Below are positions 1 to 6,140 of a DNA stretch of 9,260 nucleotides, piece after piece. Every line of letters starts with the position of its first letter. The stretch's first letter is position 1. Position numbers and translations under genes: made by a program. The notes below the pieces were generated by a model. The model was not told the DNA's origin, did no database searches, and saw only the letters and a program-made list of their open reading frames with translations. Source of the stretch: an uncultured Oscillospiraceae bacterium (GTDB taxonomy: Bacteria; Bacillota; Clostridia; Oscillospirales; Acutalibacteraceae); contig CABUCT010000040.1 of NCBI GenBank assembly GCA_902490145.1, forward strand, positions 1 to 9,260, in the 5' to 3' direction.

Positions 1-32
1 TTATTTATAATTATATTTTGGAGGATATTTTT

Positions 33-1226
33 ATGAATGCTTTAAACAAAAAAACCATCGAGGATATTGATGTTAAAGGCAAGCGTGTACTTGTTCGCTG
101 TGACTTTAACGTTCCTCTTAAGGATGGCGAGATTACCAATGATAAGAGGATAGTTGAATCTCTTCCTACTATTAAGTACATTCTTGATAACGGCGGTCGG
201 GCAGTTCTTTGTTCTCATCTCGGACGTCCGAAGGGTACTTTTAATATGGATTACTCTCTTGCACCTGTTGCAAAGCGACTTTCAGAGCTGCTCGGAAAAG
301 AAGTAAAGCTTGCATCTGATGTTGTAGGTGAAAGTGCAAAGTCTTTGTCTGAAGCTCTTGAAGACGGACAGGCAATGCTTATCGAAAACGTTCGTTTCCA
401 TGCAGAAGAGGAGAAAAACGATCCTGAATTTTCAAAAAAACTTGCATCTCTTGCAGATATTTATTGTAACGATGCTTTCGGAACCGCACATCGTGCACAT
501 GCTTCCACTGCAGGCGTTGCAGATTATCTCCCAGCCGTATGCGGATATCTTATCCAAAAGGAAATCAGCATTATGGGCGGAGCACTCGAAGATCCAAAAC
601 GTCCCTTTGTTGCAATTCTGGGTGGAGCAAAGGTCTCTGATAAAATAGGTGTAATTACAAACCTTCTTGATAAAGTCGATACTCTTATAATAGGTGGAGC
701 AATGGCTTATACATTCAAAAAAGCAGCAGGAGAACCAATCGGAACCTCTCTTTGCGAAGATGATAAGCTTGAGCTTGCAGCAAACATTGTAAAGCTGGCA
801 GAGGAAAAGGGAGTAAAGCTTCTTCTTCCGCTCGACAGCCGCTGCGGCGATAAATATGATCCTGAGTGTGATATGATTATCGCAAATGTTGAGGATGGTA
901 TTCCTGACGGATATATGGGACTTGATATCGGACCTCGTTCCGAAGAGCTTTTTGCTAATGCCGTTAAAAATGCGGGAACAGCTGTTTGGAACGGTCCTAT
1001 GGGTGTTTCCGAGTGGCCTCGTTTTGCCAATGGTACTATTGCTGTTGCAAAAGCACTGGCTGAGTCTGGAGCTGTATCTATAATCGGCGGAGGAGATTCT
1101 GCCGCAGCAGTTGCAAAGCTTGGATTTGCAGATAAAATGACTCACATTTCCACCGGTGGCGGTGCTTCACTCGAATTCTTAGAGGGAAAAGAGCTTCCCG
1201 GCATTGCAGTACTAAACGATAAATAA
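33..1226 (+). CDS. pgk: Phosphoglycerate kinase
   Basis: Cytoplasmic glycolytic enzyme that transfers phosphate from 1,3-bisphosphoglycerate to ADP, giving 3-phosphoglycerate and ATP. The 397-residue product is full length for bacterial PGK. N-domain (3-phosphoglycerate side) motifs are RCDFNVP at 22-28, SHLGRP at 61-66, the arginine in LIENVRF (R121) and the DAFGTAHRAHAST block at 147-159. C-domain nucleotide-binding motifs are GGAKVSDK at 197-204, WNGPMGV at 319-325, the glycine-rich IGGGDSAAA from 351 and the STGGGASLEFL loop from 373. The ATG at 33 was chosen because GGAGGA at 20-25 lies 7 bp upstream; an in-frame TTG at 18 would overlap that site. It is first of the glycolytic string in this window. 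A promoter is not visible, so the message probably starts to the left, perhaps with gap (inference). Confidence 0.98.
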   Translation: MNALNKKTIEDIDVKGKRVLVRCDFNVPLKDGEITNDKRIVESLPTIKYILDNGGRAVLCSHLGRPKGTFNMDYSLAPVAKRLSELLGKEVKLASDVVGESAKSLSEALEDGQAMLIENVRFHAEEEKNDPEFSKKLASLADIYCNDAFGTAHRAHASTAGVADYLPAVCGYLIQKEISIMGGALEDPKRPFVAILGGAKVSDKIGVITNLLDKVDTLIIGGAMAYTFKKAAGEPIGTSLCEDDKLELAANIVKLAEEKGVKLLLPLDSRCGDKYDPECDMIIANVEDGIPDGYMGLDIGPRSEELFANAVKNAGTAVWNGPMGVSEWPRFANGTIAVAKALAESGAVSIIGGGDSAAAVAKLGFADKMTHISTGGGASLEFLEGKELPGIAVLNDK

Positions 1227-1235
1227 TAAATTAAA

Positions 1236-1266
1236 AATGCCGCGGCCGGGTTTCGGCTGCGGCATT
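1236..1266 (+). other. G+C-rich intercistronic hairpin between pgk and tpiA
   Basis: A 13-bp stem (1236-1248 with 1254-1266, one G-U pair) closes a 5-base loop, GGTTT. It starts 9 bp after the pgk stop and is far richer in G+C than its surroundings. On the plus strand it is followed by AAAGAC rather than a run of T, so it does not look like a classic intrinsic terminator. The A-rich DNA on its left would give a U-run only for a minus-strand transcript, and no minus-strand gene ends here. It may set relative mRNA stability or act as a weak attenuator between pgk and tpiA (inference). Confidence 0.7.
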
Positions 1267-1320
1267 AAAGACAATTGCCGTATTGCAAGTATTTAAGCAA
1301 TATTATAAGGAGAAATTATA

Positions 1321-2088
1321 ATGAACAAAAAACTTCGCCGTGCAGTTATTGCCGGCAACTGGAAAATGAATAAGACTCCATTAGAGGCAGCAAAACTTAT
1401 TGATGAAGCAAAACCGCTTCTCAAAGATGCTGACTGTGAAGTAATTATGTGTGTACCTTTTGTTGATTTATCAGTTGCTTTGGAGTCAACTAAAGGAACC
1501 AACATAAAGATCGGTGCTCAGAATTGCCATTTTGAAAATTCCGGTGCTTTCACCGGTGAGATTTCCGCTCCAATGCTCAAGGAAATGGGCGTTGAATATG
1601 TAATTGTCGGACACAGTGAACGCCGTACCTATTTCGGAGACACCGACGTTACCGTTGCAAAGCGTCTTAAAGCTGCCCTTGGCAGTGGTCTTAAGGGAAT
1701 TCTTTGTGTTGGAGAATATCTTGAGCAGCGTGAGCAGGGAATTACTGCAGAGCTTGTTGCTATGCAGGTTAAAATTGCACTTCTCGGTCTTTCGGCAGAA
1801 GAAGTTAAAAATGTTATAATTGCTTATGAGCCGGTTTGGGCAATCGGAACCGGACTTACCGCTACTTCAGAACAGGCAGACGAAGTTTGCGGAATAATCA
1901 GAAATGTTGTTGAATCTCTTTACGGAAAAGAGATCGCTGACGGCATGACCATTCAATACGGCGGTTCGATGAATGCCAAAAATGCTGCTGAGCTTCTCAG
2001 CAAGGAAAACGTTGACGGCGGACTTATAGGCGGGGCTTCACTTAAGGCTCCCGATTTTGCAGCTATCGTTAACGCTGCTTCAAAATAA
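1321..2088 (+). CDS. tpiA: Triosephosphate isomerase
   Basis: Cytoplasmic TIM-barrel enzyme interconverting dihydroxyacetone phosphate and glyceraldehyde 3-phosphate. At 255 residues it has the usual family length. The active site is complete: N13 and K15 in AGNWKMN, H98 in IVGHSERR, and the catalytic base E170 in AYEPVWAIGTG. The flexible loop 6 follows E170 at 171-178. The phosphate-binding elements YGGS (213-216) and GGLIGGAS (233-240) are intact. The ATG at 1321 has AAGGAG at 1307-1312, 8 bp upstream. It lies 94 bp after pgk, the longest gap in the glycolytic string, and that gap holds a G+C-rich hairpin plus a weaker 6-bp stem (1281-1286 with 1297-1302) just before the ribosome binding site. 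No convincing promoter is seen in the gap, so co-transcription with pgk is likely. Codon use resembles its neighbours. Confidence 0.98.
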   Translation: MNKKLRRAVIAGNWKMNKTPLEAAKLIDEAKPLLKDADCEVIMCVPFVDLSVALESTKGTNIKIGAQNCHFENSGAFTGEISAPMLKEMGVEYVIVGHSERRTYFGDTDVTVAKRLKAALGSGLKGILCVGEYLEQREQGITAELVAMQVKIALLGLSAEEVKNVIIAYEPVWAIGTGLTATSEQADEVCGIIRNVVESLYGKEIADGMTIQYGGSMNAKNAAELLSKENVDGGLIGGASLKAPDFAAIVNAASK

Positions 2089-2110
2089 TTTTTAAAAGGT
2101 GAAATCTTGA

Positions 2111-3637
2111 ATGAAAAAACCTGTTGTTTTAACAATAATGGACGGCTTTGGCATTAACAAAAATAAGAACAATAATGCTATTGCCGCTGCCAATACACCT
2201 AACCTTGATAAAATATTTTCAACCTGTCCTTTGACAAGTATAGGAGCTTCCGGAATGGATGTTGGACTCCCCAACGGACAGATGGGAAACAGTGAGGTCG
2301 GACACACCAATATCGGTGCAGGAAGAGTAGTATATCAGGAACTTACAAGAATCACAAAGTCTATAAATGACGGAGCTTTTTTTGAAAATCCTGTATTGCT
2401 CGGTGCAATTGATAATTGCAAGAAAAACGGAACTGCTCTTCATATTTTGGGTCTGCTTTCGGACGGAGGCGTTCACAGTCATAATTCTCATTTGTGGGCA
2501 TTGCTTAAACTTGCAAAAGATAAGGGTGTTGAAAAGGTTTATGTCCACGGTCTGCTTGACGGACGCGATGTTCCACCTACTTCCGGAATCAATTATGTAA
2601 AAGAATGTATCGAAAAAATGAAAGATATCGGAATCGGCACATTGGCAACACTCGCAGGCCGTTATTATGGAATGGATCGTGATACCCAGTGGGGAAGAGT
2701 TCAGAAAGCTTACAATGCGATCGTAAAAGGAGAGGGCATTGTTTCAAATTGTCCTGCAACAGCGGTTGAGACTTCTTATCAAACAAAAGATGAGGATGGG
2801 AAATTTATTACCGATGAATTTTTGATTCCGACTGTATTTAACGGATATAAAGGCATAAATGAAAATGATTCATTCATTTTCTTCAATTTCCGTCCCGACC
2901 GTGCCAGAGAAATTACAAGAGCTTTTGTTGATCCCGAATTTAACGGATTTGAAAGAAAGCTTATCAATCTTTATTATGTATGCATGACTGAATATGATGC
3001 AACCATGCCCAACGTACATGTTGCATTTGGTCCGAAGGAACTCAAAATGACTATGGGTGAGATCCTTGCTAAAAATAAAAAGACGCAGCTTCGTATTGCC
3101 GAAACCACAAAATATGCTCATGTCACATTTTTCTTTAATGGCGGTGAAGAAGTAAAGTTTGATGGTGAAGACAGAATACTTATTCCGACTCCTGATGTTT
3201 CAACATTCGATCTTAAACCTGAAATGAGTGCGTATCCGGTTTGTGATGCTGTTACCGAAGCTATTGAAAGCGGTAAATATGATGTTGTTGTTCTCAACTT
3301 TGCAAACTGTGACATGGTTGGTCATACAGGTGTGTTTGATGCGGCCGTCAAGGCTGTGGAGGCTGTGGACGAATGTGTTGGCAGAGTTGTAGAGTCCACC
3401 CTTAAAATGGGCGGAGTTGCACTTATAACTGCCGATCATGGTAATGCAGATTGTATGGCTGACGAGGATGGTACGCCATTTACTGCACATACAACAAATC
3501 CTGTTCCTTTTGCAGTATGCGGTTATGACTGCAAGCTTCGTGAGGGCGGAAAACTCGCCGATATTGCACCAACCATACTTAAAATCATGGGGATTGAACA
3601 ACCGGAAGAAATGGACGGAAAGAGTCTTATAATCTGA
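2111..3637 (+). CDS. gpmI: 2,3-bisphosphoglycerate-independent phosphoglycerate mutase
   Basis: Interconverts 3- and 2-phosphoglycerate through a phosphoserine intermediate. It is a Mn-dependent enzyme of the alkaline phosphatase superfamily, unrelated to the dPGM fold. The product is 508 residues, typical for iPGM. Metal and catalytic residues line up with the family: D11 in TIMDGFG and nucleophile S61 in GNSEVGH; D401 and H405 in NCDMVGH; D442 and H443 in ADHGN; H460 in AHTTNP. Substrate-site elements in the inserted transferase domain are H122 in GGVHSH, DGRD at 150-153, RYYGMDRD from 184 and FRPDRAR at 260-266. The start has AAAGGTGA at 2095-2102, 8 bp upstream. It follows tpiA after 22 bp, so the two are almost certainly one transcript. 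The residues shown make the assignment secure without a search. Confidence 0.98.
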   Translation: MKKPVVLTIMDGFGINKNKNNNAIAAANTPNLDKIFSTCPLTSIGASGMDVGLPNGQMGNSEVGHTNIGAGRVVYQELTRITKSINDGAFFENPVLLGAIDNCKKNGTALHILGLLSDGGVHSHNSHLWALLKLAKDKGVEKVYVHGLLDGRDVPPTSGINYVKECIEKMKDIGIGTLATLAGRYYGMDRDTQWGRVQKAYNAIVKGEGIVSNCPATAVETSYQTKDEDGKFITDEFLIPTVFNGYKGINENDSFIFFNFRPDRAREITRAFVDPEFNGFERKLINLYYVCMTEYDATMPNVHVAFGPKELKMTMGEILAKNKKTQLRIAETTKYAHVTFFFNGGEEVKFDGEDRILIPTPDVSTFDLKPEMSAYPVCDAVTEAIESGKYDVVVLNFANCDMVGHTGVFDAAVKAVEAVDECVGRVVESTLKMGGVALITADHGNADCMADEDGTPFTAHTTNPVPFAVCGYDCKLREGGKLADIAPTILKIMGIEQPEEMDGKSLII

Positions 3638-3639
3638 TT

Positions 3640-4575
3640 ATGAAGAATAATAGAAATAAAAAAAGAAGAAGCAAAAAAAGTTGGTTATCAGGCCATAAGT
3701 TGGAGTTTTCAATATATGTGATCGGAGTTCTTGTTATCTGCCTTGTTATTTTCGGCATAATAAAGCTTGCGACGCATAAAAAAGTTGAAAATAAAACTTC
3801 ATCAGTTATGGATTCAACTGTTTCTATTTCACAATCTATTGCACAAGAAAGTCATTCTGAAGAAAATAGTCATACGAATGAATCCGGAAAATCTCAAATA
3901 TCGTCAAATTCAAATGATTCATCCGGTGCGGGAACGGTAAACTCAACAGATTATATAAGTTACAGCAAAACCGGAGCAGAAGAGGCGAATGAATGGTATT
4001 TGAGGGTAGTTAATAACTCAACAAGACTGCCTGATGGTTGGTCTGATTCACAAATAACCAAGGTTTATAATTCAAACAACGGAGAGTATTACCGCATTGA
4101 CACAAGAATTGTAAATGCCTACAACGACATGGTTGCTGCTGCCAAGAAAGACGGAGTAAATCTTTATATAATTTCGGGATACAGAGATCAAAGTACTCAA
4201 GAACGGCTGTTTAACAATCGACTTGAAAAGGCAAAGAATGAAAATCCGGGATTTAGTCACGAAGAGGCATATAATGAGGCTTCAAAGCACGTGGCGATAC
4301 CCCGCACAAGCGAGCATGAGCTTGGTCTTGCATTGGATTTCAACAGCACGGATGAAGTGAACTTCAAAAATACCAAGGAAGCTAAATGGATTGCCAAGCA
4401 TTGCTCAGAATATGGATTTATTCTTCGTTATCCAGAGGAAAAGCAGAGTATAACCGGAGTTATCTATGAACCATGGCATATTCGTTTTGTTGGGAAAAAG
4501 CATGCAAAGCGGATTACTGAACTCGGAATGTGTCTTGAAGAATATTCAGAATATATCCGAACAGGAGGAAATTAA
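3640..4575 (+). CDS. Membrane-anchored VanY/DacB-type D-alanyl-D-alanine carboxypeptidase (peptidase M15B)
   Basis: Predicted zinc peptidase that removes the terminal D-Ala (or a related residue) from peptidoglycan stem peptides outside the cell membrane. Of its 311 residues, 1-20 are rich in Lys and Arg, 22-43 form one hydrophobic segment with no lipobox seen, and about 52-110 are a Ser/Asn/Glu-rich linker typical of a wall-facing spacer. The M15 domain follows: SGYRDQSTQ from 179, SEHELGLALDF at 224-234 (zinc ligands H226 and D233), and EPWHIRF from 277 (base E277, ligand H280). This suggests a type II single-pass protein with its catalytic domain outside. The ATG begins 2 bp after the gpmI stop and has no strong ribosome binding site, only a purine-rich GGAAAGAG about 15 bp away, so translational coupling to gpmI is likely. 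D,D- versus L,D-specificity cannot be told from sequence. Confidence 0.9.
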   Translation: MKNNRNKKRRSKKSWLSGHKLEFSIYVIGVLVICLVIFGIIKLATHKKVENKTSSVMDSTVSISQSIAQESHSEENSHTNESGKSQISSNSNDSSGAGTVNSTDYISYSKTGAEEANEWYLRVVNNSTRLPDGWSDSQITKVYNSNNGEYYRIDTRIVNAYNDMVAAAKKDGVNLYIISGYRDQSTQERLFNNRLEKAKNENPGFSHEEAYNEASKHVAIPRTSEHELGLALDFNSTDEVNFKNTKEAKWIAKHCSEYGFILRYPEEKQSITGVIYEPWHIRFVGKKHAKRITELGMCLEEYSEYIRTGGN

Positions 4576-4611
4576 ATATTCTGTAATTAACAAATTTGTC
4601 CAATAAAATTG

Positions 4612-4640
4612 TTGACATTTTTGTCAAAAAATCTTATAAT
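4612..4640 (+). promoter_or_regulatory. Consensus sigma-A promoter of secDF, with a palindrome over the -35 box
   Basis: TTGACA at 4612-4617 and TATAAT at 4635-4640 both match consensus exactly and are separated by 17 bp. Transcription would start near 4647, about 70 bp before the secD start. The -35 box is also the left arm of an inverted repeat, TTGACA-N4-TGTCAA (4612-4627), which could be an operator or could be chance in AT-rich DNA. A second TATAAT at 4647-4652 has no matching -35 element. No terminator is visible between the preceding carboxypeptidase gene and this promoter, so read-through into secDF is possible. Confidence 0.8.
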
Positions 4641-4650
4641 TCTATTTATA

Positions 4651-4691
4651 ATGCACAGGGTTAAGCCGGTCTCGGGCCTAACCGATTGCAT
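4651..4691 (+). promoter_or_regulatory. Leader hairpin in the secD 5' untranslated region
   Basis: The predicted leader can fold almost from the inferred start site. ATGCA (4651-4655) pairs with TGCAT (4687-4691). A 3x3 internal loop follows, then GGTTA (4659-4663) with TAACC (4679-4683), one A-C mismatch, and GCC (4665-4667) with GGC (4675-4677) around the 7-base loop GGTCTCG. The stem ends 11 bp before the secD ribosome binding site GGAGGG (4703-4708). I do not recognise it as a known riboswitch class. It may be a regulatory or stability element (inference). Confidence 0.5.
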
Positions 4692-4715
4692 ATGACAAAA
4701 CTGGAGGGAACGCCA

Positions 4716-6140
4716 ATGAAACGTTCAGGCAGAGTTACCTTTATTATTGTCGCTCTTTTTATTGTTGCATTCGCCTTTGTTTCATTCTTTGGAATAAGCA
4801 ATTATTACGGCGACACAAAAAATGTATATTTAAAGGGTGCCAGTGATATAAGGTGGGGAATCGACATCCAAGGTGGTGTTGAGGCCATATTTACCCCTGA
4901 TGTGTCAAGTGATGAAGTTTCTAATATCACTGCTGAAAATATGGCTAGTGCAGAAACTATAATTACGAATCGACTTATCAACAAAAATATCACAAATTAT
5001 GAGGTATATACTGATAACGAAAACCATCAGATAATCGTTCGTTTTCCGTGGCAGTCTGATGATGACGACTATGATCCTCAGACTGCGGTTAAAGAGCTTG
5101 GAGAAACAGCTCTTGTAACTTTTCGTGAGGGTCAGCAGAACCCAGAAGGAGAAATTATTCTTCAGGGATCTGCAGATGTTGCGAGTGCTGATGCTCTTTA
5201 CAGTGTAGAAGAGGGTAACTATGTATCTCTTAAGCTCACTGATGAAGGTCGAGTAAAATTTGCCGAGGCAACCGAAAGACTTAAAGGTTCATATATCTCT
5301 ATTTATATGGATGACAACTGCATTTCGGCTCCAAGGGTTCAACAAGCCATATCAGACGGCAATGCGATTATTAACGGTATGGAAAATGCCGATGCGGCAA
5401 AGGATCTTTCGGATAAAATTAATGCGGGTTCGCTTCCGTTTGCACTTGTTATTGATGATACGATCCGTGTTATAAATCCAACACTTGGTGAAGCTTCACT
5501 AGATGTTATGCTTTTGGCAGGTATCATCGCTTTTGCAGCTATTGTTATAATTATAATTCTTAAATACCGTTTATGTGGATTTGTTGCAAGCATTGCTCTT
5601 CTGGGACAAATTGCCGGTATGCTTGCATGTACCAGTGGATTTTTCAACGGAGTCAATAGCTTCACACTCACTATTCCGGGTATTGCCGGTATCATCCTTT
5701 CAATAGGTATGGGTGTTGATGCTAATGTGCTTACTTCTGAGTATATTCGAGAGGAACTCAGAGTCAACAAGAAGACTATCGACGGTGCTATTGATGCAGG
5801 ATATGCTCATGCATTTTCTGCAATCTTTGATGGTAATATTACAAACATTATTATTGCAATTATACTTATGGGAGTTTTCGGACCGAGTGATGGCTTATGG
5901 GCAAAGATTTTCTATCCTTTCATGTGGCTGTATAATCACTCAATTGGACTTATTCCGGGACTTTCGGTTGCAAATACTATTACCGGTTCTATATACTCAT
6001 TCGGTTACACATTGCTTATCGGGGTTATCTTCAATTTTGTAATGGGTGTAACCGCATCCCGTCTTATGTTGAAGGGCGTTTCACGTTTCAGTTTCCTGCG
6101 TAAGCCCACTTTGTACGGAGGTGAAAAGAGCAATGGCTAG
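4716..6140 (+). CDS. secD: Protein translocase subunit SecD
   Basis: Membrane subunit that acts with SecF beside SecYEG, using the proton gradient to help pull exported proteins across. The 474-residue product has TM1 at about 8-27 and then the extracytoplasmic P1 region, opening with GIDIQGGV at 48-55 (family GLDLRGG). Five more segments follow at about 263-282, 286-305, 317-336, 369-388 and 426-448. The TM4 signature PGIAGIILSIGMGVDANVL (321-339) keeps D335, equivalent to the proton-pathway Asp of Thermus SecDF, and IFDGNIT in TM5 is also conserved. The loop after TM5 (about 389-424) is some 34 residues longer than in E. coli SecD. The ATG at 4716 was chosen because GGAGGG lies 7 bp upstream; an earlier in-frame TTG (4686) and ATG (4692) lie in or beside the leader hairpin. 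No yajC is seen upstream. Confidence 0.96.
   Translation: MKRSGRVTFIIVALFIVAFAFVSFFGISNYYGDTKNVYLKGASDIRWGIDIQGGVEAIFTPDVSSDEVSNITAENMASAETIITNRLINKNITNYEVYTDNENHQIIVRFPWQSDDDDYDPQTAVKELGETALVTFREGQQNPEGEIILQGSADVASADALYSVEEGNYVSLKLTDEGRVKFAEATERLKGSYISIYMDDNCISAPRVQQAISDGNAIINGMENADAAKDLSDKINAGSLPFALVIDDTIRVINPTLGEASLDVMLLAGIIAFAAIVIIIILKYRLCGFVASIALLGQIAGMLACTSGFFNGVNSFTLTIPGIAGIILSIGMGVDANVLTSEYIREELRVNKKTIDGAIDAGYAHAFSAIFDGNITNIIIAIILMGVFGPSDGLWAKIFYPFMWLYNHSIGLIPGLSVANTITGSIYSFGYTLLIGVIFNFVMGVTASRLMLKGVSRFSFLRKPTLYGGEKSNG

Noticed and set aside
6..11. TATAAT at the left edge as a pgk promoter
   Set aside because: A start site about 7 bp downstream would fall at or next to the ribosome binding site (20-25), leaving almost no leader, and no -35 box is visible inside the window.
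432..1145. Long open frame of 237 codons on the minus strand inside pgk
   Set aside because: It lies fully antisense to an intact, motif-complete pgk. Its translation is Cys/Ser-rich and low in structure-like pattern, and no ribosome binding site or family motif was seen. It is a codon-bias shadow.
1275..1306. Possible separate tpiA promoter (TTGCCG ... TATTAT)
   Set aside because: The boxes are 20 bp apart and poor matches, and TATTAT would sit directly against the ribosome binding site.
4686..4715. Upstream in-frame starts for secD (TTG 4686, ATG 4692)
   Set aside because: They overlap or abut the leader hairpin and lack a ribosome binding site, whereas the ATG at 4716 has GGAGGG 7 bp upstream and gives a normal Lys/Arg-led first membrane segment.
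5339..5770. Minus-strand open frame of 143 codons inside secD
   Set aside because: Antisense to conserved SecD sequence, with no start signal or recognised motif. It is best explained as a shadow of the hydrophobic coding region.
6121..6132. Upstream GTG start for secF
   Set aside because: The GTG is part of the GGAGGTGA ribosome binding site itself; the ATG at 6133 is correctly spaced from it.
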